DNA from: JAGFIY01 sp964499285
GTDB taxonomy: Bacteria > Bacteroidota > Ignavibacteria > Ignavibacteriales > Melioribacteraceae
DNA length: 64,000 nucleotides
Assembly: GCA_964499285.1 (NCBI GenBank)
Contig: CAZCLA010000005.1
Location: forward strand, 1-64,000
Direction: 5' to 3'
Below are positions 27,218 to 35,872 of this stretch, piece after piece (the first letter of the stretch is position 1; every line of letters begins with the position of its first letter). The notes beneath the pieces are model-generated. The model did no database searches. It saw nothing but the letters and a program-made list of their open reading frames with translations, and was not told the DNA's origin. The position numbers and the translations under genes are program-made.

Positions 27218-29182
27218 TCAAATATTTTTAGGAAGTTTTACAATAAATTCGGCACCCTTGCCGAGTTCACTTTTTACTTTTATATCTCCTTTGTGCATTT
27301 TAATTATTCCGTAGGTTATTGCAAGTCCCAGACCTGTTCCCTTACCCATTTTTTTTGTGGTAAAGAACGGCGTAAAGAGTTTGCGCATGTTATCTTCAGC
27401 AATTCCTATTCCTGAATCAGAGATTGATATACTTACTTCGTTTTTATTATCAGTTATATCCACATTAATTTCTTTTATTTTTGACGATTCAACTGCTTCG
27501 ATTGCATTTGAAATCAAATTCAATATCACTTGCATTATTTGATCTTCATCAGCCGAAATAAGAATATTTTCATTTGAGCAATTGAGAAATATTTTAACAT
27601 TATCATTTGCATTTACTTTTTGCCTTACAACCTCTTTTGCAATTACGACGATATCTATTTGATTTATTTTGATTTTTCCCTGCCGTGCAAAATTCAATAA
27701 GTTTGAAACGATATTTCTGCATCTACTTGCTTCTTTTATTATGAGATCAAGATCTTCTACTTTTCCGTTGGCACATTTTGCTTTTTCAAGTTCCTTTTTC
27801 ATCATTGCGGAATAAAGCATAATTGTCCCCAATGGATTATTTATCTCGTGAGCAACGCCGGCGGCAAGTTGTCCGATTGAAGCAAGTTTTTCACTGTTGT
27901 GCAGTTGATCTTTGGTATCACGAAGCTCCTCATAAGCAGTTTCAAGTCTATCGATAATGTAAGGAAGGCACATCTCCTCTTCTGCCAGACCTTTTGCGAT
28001 AGCTATAGCATTTTCTCGACAGGTAGGATAGCCGCATGCGCCACAATTAAGTTCATCGGATTTAGCAAATTTATTTGTTCGTCTTAAAATCTCTCTTATT
28101 TTTTCTTCCGACGGCATTTGTCTGCGTTTGTCATTAGGTTCAAACACTCGTGAAAGATCCAAATGACGCGAATTATAAATATCACTTTTCCAAACGTTCT
28201 TATCTATATTTTTAATGTTTTTTTCTATGTACTCAATTACTTTTTCTCTTTTCGAGAAATAATTTAAATTGCTTTCAATTGCAGGCCCATTTATACAACC
28301 TTCACAGAACAGAATATCTATAAATTTTGATTGAATTTTATTATCGGCAATATCTCGAATTATTTGTTTTACTTTGTCTTTCCCGTCAACGATTATTACT
28401 TCCTTTTCGAGAATATCCGAGGATATATTTGCAGTCTTAAGCAAGCCGCCGACGAGTGGAAATGATTTACCAAGATTTGAATACGGCGGATCAAAAATTC
28501 CGTTTTCCAACACATCCAATTGTATATTTAATAAATCAAATATTGTCTTAAGTTCAGTAAATGTAAGCACAGCTTCTAAAGCTGCGTTAGTGTTTGGATC
28601 ATTATACTCACTCTTTTTTGCAATACATGGTCCTATGAAAACAATTTTAGCATCGCTGCCATATTTATTTTTTAAATATCTTCCTACGGCTACCATCGGA
28701 GAAACTATCGGTGCGAGATTGTCTATTAGTTCCGGATAATATTTTTCTATATAATTATAGATTGCAGGGCAAGGTGAGCTAATAATTGTTTTCCCTCTAT
28801 TTTTTGAATAGTAATCCTCATACTTTGTGCTTATCAAATCAGCACCAAAAGCTGTTTCGACAACTTTAGTGAATCCTAATTTCTTCAAAGCAGTGGGAAT
28901 TTTATCATATGTTTCAGGAAAGGATGCCGCAAACGAAGGGGCAACAATTGCAATACATTCATCTTTAGGCAATAGTTCGTAAAGTACTTTTTCGATATCG
29001 CTGGATACTTTTTTGGCGTTTTGAGTACACACTTTAACGCAGTGCCCGCAGCTAATACATCTCTCGGCAATAACAACCGCTTGTCCTTCCTCAACTTTTA
29101 TAGCGTTTGCAGGACATTCTCTGACACACGAATAACATCGTCTGCAGTTCTGTCCAATTGTGCTTACTATTCCGATATCCAT
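27218..29182 (-). CDS. H-cluster-domain sensor histidine kinase
   Basis: A 654-residue soluble fusion. Residues 1-55 hold two [4Fe-4S] ferredoxin motifs (C13/16/19/23, C42/45/48/52). Residues 75-340 are a Fe-hydrogenase large-subunit domain keeping four putative H-cluster ligands, C138 (SSPCPAI), C186 (GPCIAKK), C293 and C296 (CEGC), but with Pro137 in place of the proton-transfer cysteine and no GGGQP. Residues 380-405 are a FeS domain (CGACGYPTC...C). Residues 430-654 are HisKA/HATPase with His445 and GTGLGLAITYG. Such proteins belong to the putative sensory (group C-like) hydrogenases. Its start overlaps the hydA2 stop by one base. Confidence 0.9.
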   Translation of the reverse strand: MDIGIVSTIGQNCRRCYSCVRECPANAIKVEEGQAVVIAERCISCGHCVKVCTQNAKKVSSDIEKVLYELLPKDECIAIVAPSFAASFPETYDKIPTALKKLGFTKVVETAFGADLISTKYEDYYSKNRGKTIISSPCPAIYNYIEKYYPELIDNLAPIVSPMVAVGRYLKNKYGSDAKIVFIGPCIAKKSEYNDPNTNAALEAVLTFTELKTIFDLLNIQLDVLENGIFDPPYSNLGKSFPLVGGLLKTANISSDILEKEVIIVDGKDKVKQIIRDIADNKIQSKFIDILFCEGCINGPAIESNLNYFSKREKVIEYIEKNIKNIDKNVWKSDIYNSRHLDLSRVFEPNDKRRQMPSEEKIREILRRTNKFAKSDELNCGACGYPTCRENAIAIAKGLAEEEMCLPYIIDRLETAYEELRDTKDQLHNSEKLASIGQLAAGVAHEINNPLGTIMLYSAMMKKELEKAKCANGKVEDLDLIIKEASRCRNIVSNLLNFARQGKIKINQIDIVVIAKEVVRQKVNANDNVKIFLNCSNENILISADEDQIMQVILNLISNAIEAVESSKIKEINVDITDNKNEVSISISDSGIGIAEDNMRKLFTPFFTTKKMGKGTGLGLAITYGIIKMHKGDIKVKSELGKGAEFIVKLPKNI

Positions 29183-30921
29183 CAGCGCTTTGCGTTTACT
29201 CTAATTAATTTTTTTCTATCAACATATGTAGTATGAAGTATTTTATGTGCTTTATGGGAGTTAGGTACCTCAAAATATTCATCATAAATTTTTATTATGG
29301 AAATATTTTCGTGAGAATATCTCATTTTGGATTTTTCGTCGATCTTATACAGTGCTTTTACTCTTTCTTTAACACGACTTTCATTTTGATGAATCGGCTG
29401 CCCGCCACCGTTTATACAACCACCGGGGCAAGCCATTACCTCTATAAAATCATATTCCAATTCACCTTGTTTTAATTTTTCCAATAGATTCTGAACATTT
29501 CCTATTCCGTTTACAATAGCTGTTTTAATTTCTTTCCCGTTAATATTAACCACAAAACTTCTCAAGCCTTCCGTCCCTCTTAATTCTTCAAATATTGGAC
29601 TCTTCGGATTTTCCCCTGTTAATTTGAAATACGCAGTTCTTAAAGCTGCTTCCATTACTCCCCCGCTTGTTCCGAAGATTGCAGCAGCACCGGTTGATTC
29701 GCCTAAAGGATCGTCAAAATGATCTTCGGGAAGATTATCAAAGTCAATTCCGGAAGTTTTAAAAAGTCTTACTAACTCACGTGTTGTGAGCACAGCATCT
29801 ACATCGGGTATATGATTTTGGGAAAGCTCAGGTCTGTCCGATTCAAATTTTTTGACTGTACACGGCATTATTGATACAACATAAATATCCTTCGGATCTA
29901 TGTCCATTTTTTCTGCATAGTAGGATTTAATGACTGCACCTTCCATTTCCTGCGGGGATTTACACGTAGAAACATGTTTTAATAAATCGGGTTCTTGCTG
30001 TTCTAGATATTTTATCCACCCCGGACAGCAACTGGTAAACATTGGTAAATTTTTGTTTTTCTTAAGTCTATCAATTAGTTCAGCGCTTTCTTCAATAATT
30101 GTTAAGTCGGCGGCAAAATTTGTATCAAATACCTTTTCAAACCCTAGTCTTTTCAATCCTGTTATAATTTGTCCGGTAACATTAGAACCAATGGGCATAT
30201 TATATTCCTCACCGATAGACGCTCTTACGGCAGGAGCAATTTGCGCGACGACGTGGAGATTTTTGTTCATCAAAGCATTAACAACTTCTTTAGTGCTGCT
30301 CTTTTCACGAAGTGCCGCTGTAGGGCAAACCAAAATACATTGACCGCACAAAATACATTCGCTTATGTTTAATCCCTTGTTGAAAGGTGTAGTTACGTTA
30401 CTTTCAAATCCGCGGTTTGTGAAATCAATAGCTCCAACTTTTTGAATCTCATTGCATGTTCTCACACATCTACCGCATAGAATACACTTTGCCGGATCTC
30501 GTTCCATCGATGGACTGGAGATATCTATTGCATGATTTTTTGTTTTACCAACATATCTGTGTTCTCTTAGTCCATATGTTTCGGAAAGATTTTGAAGCTC
30601 GCAATTTTTATTACGAACGCATATCAAACAATCCTGCGGATGATTTTCAACAAGAAGTTCAACTATTGTTTTTCGTGCAGTTTTTACTCTTGGTGTATTT
30701 GTCTCAACAACCATTCCTTCTTGAACCGGAAACGCACATGAAGGGGTTAATCCATTCATCCCTTTGACTTCAACAACACAAATTCTGCAAGCACCGGTTG
30801 GATACAAATCTTTCATGTGGCAAAGTGTAGGAATATTTATTCCAACAGATTTTGCCGCTTCAAGAATAGTCATATTCTCTTCAGCTTTAACAGGAATTCC
30901 ATTTATAGTTAAGGTTATCAT
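29182..30921 (-). CDS. hydA: [FeFe]-hydrogenase catalytic subunit HydA2, canonical H-cluster
   Basis: A 579-residue catalytic subunit. Domains: [2Fe-2S] (1-75, C34/C45/C48/C62), His-Cys [4Fe-4S] (DCLICVRNKNC), two [4Fe-4S] motifs (CILCGRC, CILCGQC) and the H-cluster domain. All motifs are canonical: L1 TSCCPGW with C298 (proton relay) and C299 (ligand), L2 MPCTVKKFE with C353, L3 ACPGGCINGGGQP with C498 and C502. The C-terminal small-subunit-like tail ends HKILHTTYVDRKK. It has no extra C-terminal [2Fe-2S] domain. GGGAG lies six bases before the ATG. It follows hydB2 by 15 bases. Confidence 0.95.
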   Translation of the reverse strand: MITLTINGIPVKAEENMTILEAAKSVGINIPTLCHMKDLYPTGACRICVVEVKGMNGLTPSCAFPVQEGMVVETNTPRVKTARKTIVELLVENHPQDCLICVRNKNCELQNLSETYGLREHRYVGKTKNHAIDISSPSMERDPAKCILCGRCVRTCNEIQKVGAIDFTNRGFESNVTTPFNKGLNISECILCGQCILVCPTAALREKSSTKEVVNALMNKNLHVVAQIAPAVRASIGEEYNMPIGSNVTGQIITGLKRLGFEKVFDTNFAADLTIIEESAELIDRLKKNKNLPMFTSCCPGWIKYLEQQEPDLLKHVSTCKSPQEMEGAVIKSYYAEKMDIDPKDIYVVSIMPCTVKKFESDRPELSQNHIPDVDAVLTTRELVRLFKTSGIDFDNLPEDHFDDPLGESTGAAAIFGTSGGVMEAALRTAYFKLTGENPKSPIFEELRGTEGLRSFVVNINGKEIKTAIVNGIGNVQNLLEKLKQGELEYDFIEVMACPGGCINGGGQPIHQNESRVKERVKALYKIDEKSKMRYSHENISIIKIYDEYFEVPNSHKAHKILHTTYVDRKKLIRVNAKR

Positions 30922-30936
30922 CTTGATCTCCCAAAA

Positions 30937-32925
30937 TCAGTTTATTTGTATTGCATCAAATCGGCAGGTTTCAACACAGATCCCGCATTTAACACATCTG
31001 TCCTGCAATATTTTATGAGGTAATTTCTTTTCACCTATAATTGCTTCGGAGGCGCATTTCCTTACGCAAGCTGCGCATCCGTTACATATCGATTGATCTA
31101 TTGTAAATGTCAGTAAATCTTTACAAACAGCCGCTCTGCATTTTCGTTCATAAAGATGTTCTTCGTACTCATCTTTAAAATAACGCAAACCGCTTAGAAC
31201 TGGATTTGGAGCGCTTTGACCCAGACCGCAAAGAGATGTATCCTTAATGACGCTTGCAAGACGATTCAAATGAATAATTCCCTTAAATCTTTGAAGCTGA
31301 TCCAATGGATTTGCCGTAGGTTTTGAATCATAAACTGTGGGAATTCTTTCGATTATTTCCAACATTCTAGTAGTTCCTTCTCTGCAAGGAACACATTTGC
31401 CGCATGATTCATCTTTAATGAAGGAAAGAAAATATTTAGCAACATCTACGATGCAAGTATCCTCATCCATCACAACAAAACCGCCTGAGCCCATCATTGC
31501 ACCCACAGATTTAAGTGAATCGTAATCAACAGGAGTATCCATTACTTTATCCGGAAGACAACCTCCTGATGGTCCTCCAATCTGAAGAGCCTTAAATTCT
31601 TTATCATTCGGAATTCCTCCTCCGATGTCAAAAACTACTTCGCGTAAAGTGATACCCATAGGAACTTCAGCTAAACCGCTGTATTTGACTTTTCCGCTGA
31701 TCGCGAAAACTTTTGTTCCTTTGCTGTTATTTGTTCCTATGTTTGCGAACCAATCGGCGCCGTGTTTAATTATTCCCGGTACATTAGCTAAAGTTTCGAC
31801 GTTATTAATCACTGTTGGTTTACCCCATAAGCCCGAGATTGAAGGATAAGGTGGACGAGGTTTAGGCATTCCCCTTTTGCCTTCAATTGATGCTATTAAA
31901 GCAGTTTCTTCACCGCACACAAAAGCACCGGCACCTTTCTTTATTTTCAGATGAAAGTTGAAATTGCTTGAAAGAATATTTGACCCAAGAAGTCCGTATT
32001 CCGTACATTTATCTATACTGTTCTGAATTCTTTTAATTGCAAGCGGATACTCGGCGCGGCAGTAAATGTATCCGAAGCTTGCCCCAATAGCATAAGCAGC
32101 TGTTATGATTCCTTCGATAAGTTTATATGGATCGCTTTCGAGAATAGATCGATCCATAAATGCTCCGGGATCTCCTTCATCAGCATTACAGATGATATAT
32201 TTAATTTCTGAGTTTTGTTCACTTGCAAGCTGCCATTTTTTGCCTGTCGGAAAACCACCGCCTCCTCTTCCTCTCAATCCACTTTTTAGAATGTCATCTA
32301 TTACAGCTTCGCGAGAATTGTTTTTTAGAATTTTATGTAAGCCGGAAAATCCACCGGCAGCAATGTATTCGTCCAATGATTCAGGATTAATTATACCGCA
32401 ATTCTCAAGGACAATTTTTTTCTGCTTTTTGAAAAAATCAATTTCGTTAATGTTCGTTAAAATATTATCTGAAGGTCCATATGTAGCAAGTAATTTTGGA
32501 AGATATATTTTCTTATCAATCAAAGTCGTCTTGATTAATTCAGGAATATCTTTTTCTGTTACTTCGCAATATGAAATACGATCCTGACTGGGAAGTTTTA
32601 TATCTACGATCACTTCTTTTGCACAAAATCCTATACAACCGGTCGGGATTATCTCAGCATCGATTTCCTTTTTTACCAATTCAATTTCAATTGCTGCTTT
32701 TATTTTATCTGCACCTGATGCTAGACCGCATGTTCCCATCCCAATGAAAATGACGGGTTTATAACTTGTGTTATATCTAAGTCGTTTAATTAATTCATGT
32801 AGATCATTTCCGGATTTACTCTCTAATGAATATGACTCTTCTGCGCATGCGTTAAAAATTTGTTCATACTTTTTCTCAATTGGAGTATTTTTTGAATCGA
32901 ATATAAATTCTTTAAAGGAGTTCAT
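30937..32925 (-). CDS. hydB: HydB2, full-length NADH/FMN subunit of a bifurcating-type hydrogenase
   Basis: A 662-residue flavoprotein. An N-terminal thioredoxin-like segment (55-130; cysteines in GMGTCG and TGCIGFC) is followed by the NuoF core with GRGGGGFPTGKKW, NADEGDPGAFMDR, GAFVCGEETALIASIEG and the [4Fe-4S] ligands ESCGKCVPCR. A C-terminal 2x[4Fe-4S] ferredoxin domain (CNGCAACVRKC, CVKCGICVETC) ends the protein. This layout is that of HydB from electron-bifurcating HydABC, which couples NADH and reduced ferredoxin oxidation to H2 formation. It starts directly after the hydC2 stop. Confidence 0.94.
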   Translation of the reverse strand: MNSFKEFIFDSKNTPIEKKYEQIFNACAEESYSLESKSGNDLHELIKRLRYNTSYKPVIFIGMGTCGLASGADKIKAAIEIELVKKEIDAEIIPTGCIGFCAKEVIVDIKLPSQDRISYCEVTEKDIPELIKTTLIDKKIYLPKLLATYGPSDNILTNINEIDFFKKQKKIVLENCGIINPESLDEYIAAGGFSGLHKILKNNSREAVIDDILKSGLRGRGGGGFPTGKKWQLASEQNSEIKYIICNADEGDPGAFMDRSILESDPYKLIEGIITAAYAIGASFGYIYCRAEYPLAIKRIQNSIDKCTEYGLLGSNILSSNFNFHLKIKKGAGAFVCGEETALIASIEGKRGMPKPRPPYPSISGLWGKPTVINNVETLANVPGIIKHGADWFANIGTNNSKGTKVFAISGKVKYSGLAEVPMGITLREVVFDIGGGIPNDKEFKALQIGGPSGGCLPDKVMDTPVDYDSLKSVGAMMGSGGFVVMDEDTCIVDVAKYFLSFIKDESCGKCVPCREGTTRMLEIIERIPTVYDSKPTANPLDQLQRFKGIIHLNRLASVIKDTSLCGLGQSAPNPVLSGLRYFKDEYEEHLYERKCRAAVCKDLLTFTIDQSICNGCAACVRKCASEAIIGEKKLPHKILQDRCVKCGICVETCRFDAIQIN

Positions 32926-33420
32926 TTATGTGCTCACTGTACTTTGAATATTTTCTTTTTCGTTTGTTGCTTTTTCTTTTCTAAATGTGTTAAGAATTTT
33001 CGGAATGTCCTTCGTCTTCAGTCTTCCAAAATATTCGTTGTTAATATTTATTACCGGGGCAATACTGCATGCACCAATGCATGCTACTGATTCCAGCGTG
33101 AATTTTTTGTCTCTTGTAGTTTCCCCTACTTTAATTCCAAGTTCACATTCTAAAGCTCTTAAAATGTTTGCCGATTCTTTGACATGACACGCTGTTCCTC
33201 GGCAAACTCTAATAACATTTTCACCCAACGGAATCAGTCTGAATTGATTATAAAACGTAGCAACTCCATAGACTCCGCTTAGAGCCATTCCTAAATAGTC
33301 GGATGTGTCCTGAAGCGCTTGTTCCGGCAAGTATCCATAAATTTCTTGTATATCCTGCAAAATTGCAATCAAATTACTTCTATCGTTCGCAGTATAATTT
33401 CTAAATATATGTGTGTGCAT
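32926..33420 (-). CDS. hydC: HydC2, NuoE-like [2Fe-2S] hydrogenase subunit
   Basis: A 164-residue NuoE-type ferredoxin, the first gene of the ten-gene operon. The helical N-terminal half has LIAILQDIQEIYGYLPEQAL. The [2Fe-2S] cysteines are in CRGTAC and CIGAC. A 20-residue charged C-terminal tail is absent from HydC1. AAGGA lies eight bases before the ATG. The promoter should lie within the roughly 50 bases between this start and the N gap, or inside the gap. Confidence 0.94.
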   Translation of the reverse strand: MHTHIFRNYTANDRSNLIAILQDIQEIYGYLPEQALQDTSDYLGMALSGVYGVATFYNQFRLIPLGENVIRVCRGTACHVKESANILRALECELGIKVGETTRDKKFTLESVACIGACSIAPVININNEYFGRLKTKDIPKILNTFRKEKATNEKENIQSTVST

Positions 33421-33471
33421 TTATGATTTCCTTAGATGTTTTAATAAAAATTCCAAATTGTATGCCAATGT

Positions 33472-33571
33472 NNNNNNNNNNNNNNNNNNNNNNNNNNNNN
33501 NNNNNNNNNNNNNNNNNNNNNNNNNNNNNNNNNNNNNNNNNNNNNNNNNNNNNNNNNNNNNNNNNNNNNNN
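33472..33571. other. Assembly gap (100 N)
   Basis: Exactly 100 N, the usual placeholder for a scaffold gap of unknown size. It removes the start of the CDF transporter gene and possibly part of the promoter region of the hydrogenase operon. Confidence 0.98.
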
Positions 33572-34498
33572 ATAGGTATTTTACTTTTTGGAATTAAGCT
33601 GGTTGCATATTTTATTACTGGCTCAAGTGCGATATTTTCTGATGCAGCCGAATCAGTTGTGAATATTGTTGCTGCATCATTTACATTTTACAGTATTATT
33701 ATCAGTTCAAAACCCCCCGATAAAAGTCATTTATACGGACATGGCAACATCGAGTATTTTGCTGCCGGATTTGAAGGTTTGCTGATCATTTTAGCAGCAG
33801 TCACAATTTTATATACGTCAATTATCCAATTGATTGAAGGGCACGAATTATCAAGTCTGAACATTGGAACTATGCTTGTCGCAGGGGCAGGAATTGTGAA
33901 CTTCGGGTTAGGATTTTATTTGGTTAGAAAAGGAAGGATCACAAATTCGCCGGCTTTAATTGCAGATGGAAAACATATTTTGAGTGATTCATATACTAGT
34001 TTTGGAGTTGTCATCGGATTAATAATTGTCCTGATAACAGGATTAAAAATTCTTGATCCGATTGTTGCGATAATAGTTGCTCTCAATATTTTAGTTACCG
34101 GATTTAAAATAGTCCGAGAATCCGTTGGTGATTTAATGAATGAAACGGATATGGCTTTACTTCAAAAAATTGTCGAGCACTTGAATTCAGAAAGAAAGAA
34201 TATATGGATAGATATTCATCAACTTAGATTTTGGAAATCTGCCGACAAACTATTTATAGATTTTCATTTAATAATGCCATATTACATCTCAATTCAAGAT
34301 GCTCACAAAGAGGAAGAAATTATTAGAAGACTTATAGAAAAGAAGTTCACAAATGCTCAATTAAACGTTCATATTGACTATTGTAGTGAAGTTTGGTGTT
34401 CAAGATGTCTTTACGATATTTGTCATGTAAGAATGAAGCCTTTTGAAAATAAAATTGAATGGACAATCGAAAAAATGATCTCTCCACCTCCAGCTTAA
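33572..34498 (+). CDS. Cation diffusion facilitator family transporter (5' end lost in gap)
   Basis: At least 308 residues of a CDF metal exporter; the start and the beginning of helix 1 lie in the gap. Helix 2 has FSDAAESVVN and helix 5 HILSDSYTS with an HxxxD metal site. About six membrane helices are followed by a cytoplasmic ferredoxin-like domain ending in a Cys/His-rich tail (DYCSEVWCSRC...CHV) that may bind metal. It would export Zn, Fe, Co or Mn; the ion is not decidable. An open frame continues through the N run to 33413, but that overlaps hydC2 and is not credible as the start. Confidence 0.88.
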   Translation: MGILLFGIKLVAYFITGSSAIFSDAAESVVNIVAASFTFYSIIISSKPPDKSHLYGHGNIEYFAAGFEGLLIILAAVTILYTSIIQLIEGHELSSLNIGTMLVAGAGIVNFGLGFYLVRKGRITNSPALIADGKHILSDSYTSFGVVIGLIIVLITGLKILDPIVAIIVALNILVTGFKIVRESVGDLMNETDMALLQKIVEHLNSERKNIWIDIHQLRFWKSADKLFIDFHLIMPYYISIQDAHKEEEIIRRLIEKKFTNAQLNVHIDYCSEVWCSRCLYDICHVRMKPFENKIEWTIEKMISPPPA

Positions 34499-34648
34499 AG
34501 TTATCGCAAATTATCATAATTAAATTATAATTGTGTTAGAAGGATTTTTTTCATACTTTATCAAAGATACAAATCTCCGGTTAATTGGTTATAGAAATAT
34601 TGTTCAGTATCGAGATCAATAATTCATCAACAATGTTAGGAGTGTGTT

Positions 34649-35266
34649 ATGAAAATTAAATCACTATTGATTGTTTTCTTACTTGTATTCTCATCATCCT
34701 CAATCTTTGGTCAATTTGCTTTTGGAGTAAAACCCGGGTTAGGAGTTAACTCCAGTTATTTCGGATTTAAAGCCGATAATTTCGTTCCATACGTAGGGAT
34801 CAATTATTTTAGAGCAGGATTCGAAATTACAGGTGCTATTGATTTATCTGGATTACCGTTAAGCAAATCAATTCAAACTGAAGATTCCCCAACAACAGAA
34901 GGATCTATTACTCTTTACAATCTTATGGTCGGTGCAAAATTTTATCTAATGAAAAAGAAAGATGTTTCGGGTTACATAACCGGCAGCTTTTCGCATATGT
35001 TCTTAAGCAGCGGAATGGAGATTGATGGAGAAAATGTTGAGGAATTCGAAGATATCTTCGACGATGTAAACATCAATACTCTTCAATTCGGCTTTGGAGG
35101 AGAATATTTCTTTGCCGAAAATTTCAGCATCGGCGGGGAATTTGGTCTTAGGTTCTTTTTGATAGGTTATGAACCAAGTTCAAGCGATGATTCTTCCGAC
35201 GGAATGGAATTAAGCTTGAACGTAAGTCACACATATGAAGCGCTTTCACTAAACTTCTATTTTTAA
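34649..35266 (+). CDS. Outer-membrane beta-barrel protein
   Basis: A 205-residue protein with a signal peptide (about 1-21, ending SIFGQ) and alternating aromatic/hydrophobic strands throughout (GAKFYLM, LQFGFGGEYFF, LSLNFYF), ending in Phe as expected for recognition by the BAM machinery. It is probably an eight-stranded porin/OmpA-like barrel without a C-terminal peptidoglycan domain. AGGAG lies eight bases before the ATG. It is monocistronic, with a terminator directly after. The function is unknown. Confidence 0.82.
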   Translation: MKIKSLLIVFLLVFSSSSIFGQFAFGVKPGLGVNSSYFGFKADNFVPYVGINYFRAGFEITGAIDLSGLPLSKSIQTEDSPTTEGSITLYNLMVGAKFYLMKKKDVSGYITGSFSHMFLSSGMEIDGENVEEFEDIFDDVNINTLQFGFGGEYFFAENFSIGGEFGLRFFLIGYEPSSSDDSSDGMELSLNVSHTYEALSLNFYF

Positions 35267-35271
35267 TTTAT

Positions 35272-35293
35272 AAGGGCTATTTTTATAGCCCTT
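35272..35293. terminator. Bidirectional terminator between the barrel gene and purE
   Basis: A nine-base stem AAGGGCTAT/ATAGCCCTT with a TTTT loop, flanked by A- and T-rich runs on both sides. It can serve the rightward barrel gene and the leftward purE, whose stop codon touches it. Confidence 0.8.
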
Positions 35294-35781
35294 TAAATTT
35301 TTATATTATTATTCTTCGCCATAGATTCATTAGCCATTTTTTTCTTGTAATCAATAAGTTTTTCGCTGAGAATCTCATTTGAGACGGCAATAATTGTTAC
35401 TGCTAATATCGCGGCATTTTTTGCGCCATCAATAGCTACAGTTGCGACAGGCACTCCGCTCGGCATTTGAACAATAGATAAAAGCGAGTCTATTCCGTCT
35501 AACTTACTTTTTATTGGAACACCGATAACTGGAAGAATTGTTTGAGCCGCTGTAACACCTGGCAGATGCGCCGCACCACCTGCAGCGGCAATTAAAACTT
35601 TAAGTCCCCTCTCTTTAGCGGATTTTGCATATTCGGCGTGTTCATCCGGTGTCCTGTGAGCTGATAAAATCTTCACTTCATACTGAATCCCAAATTCTTT
35701 CAAAACTTCGAATGATTTTTCCATTATTGGCAAATCGGAATCACTTCCCATTATGATACCGACAAGTGGCTTGTTAGTCAT
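35293..35781 (-). CDS. purE: N5-carboxyaminoimidazole ribonucleotide mutase
   Basis: A 162-residue class I PurE acting in de novo purine synthesis. Motifs are intact: GIIMGSDSDLPIM at the N terminus, SAHRTPDEHAEYA with the catalytic His, AAAGGAAHLPG, and GVPVATVAIDGAKNAA. The start at 35781 has AGGA upstream and gives the normal family length. An upstream in-frame ATG would add a hydrophobic run encoded across the neighbouring terminator and is rejected. No purK is adjacent. Confidence 0.95.
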   Translation of the reverse strand: MTNKPLVGIIMGSDSDLPIMEKSFEVLKEFGIQYEVKILSAHRTPDEHAEYAKSAKERGLKVLIAAAGGAAHLPGVTAAQTILPVIGVPIKSKLDGIDSLLSIVQMPSGVPVATVAIDGAKNAAILAVTIIAVSNEILSEKLIDYKKKMANESMAKNNNIKI

Positions 35782-35814
35782 TTTATTCCTTTCGATGATT
35801 GATTTGAGTGCAAA

Positions 35815-35847
35815 AAATAAAAAAAAAAGGATGGCAATACCATCCTT
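35815..35847 (-). terminator. Terminator after the GIN-domain lipoprotein gene
   Basis: Read leftward, an eight-base stem AAGGATGG/CCATCCTT (35827-35847) with a five-base loop is followed by a run of T residues. It lies 25 bases after the lipoprotein stop and isolates that gene from purE. Confidence 0.88.
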
Positions 35848-35872
35848 CTCTTTTTCCAATATTTCATTTTGT

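Noticed and set aside
21315..33420. Possibility that the two hydrogenase sets are a recent tandem duplication or assembly duplicate
   Set aside because: The paired subunits differ in length, domain content and motif sequence throughout, so they are old paralogues, not a copy artefact.
33454..33469. A sigma-54-like sequence (TGGCAT-N4-TTTGG) ahead of hydC2
   Set aside because: The near-invariant GC of the -12 element reads GG, and the same bases fit an ordinary TTGGCA/TATTAA promoter equally well; next to a sequence gap it cannot be decided.
33413..33571. Open frame running through the N gap as the start of the CDF transporter
   Set aside because: The visible part before the gap overlaps the hydC2 start on the other strand and encodes no membrane helix; the reading through N bases is meaningless and the gap size is unknown.
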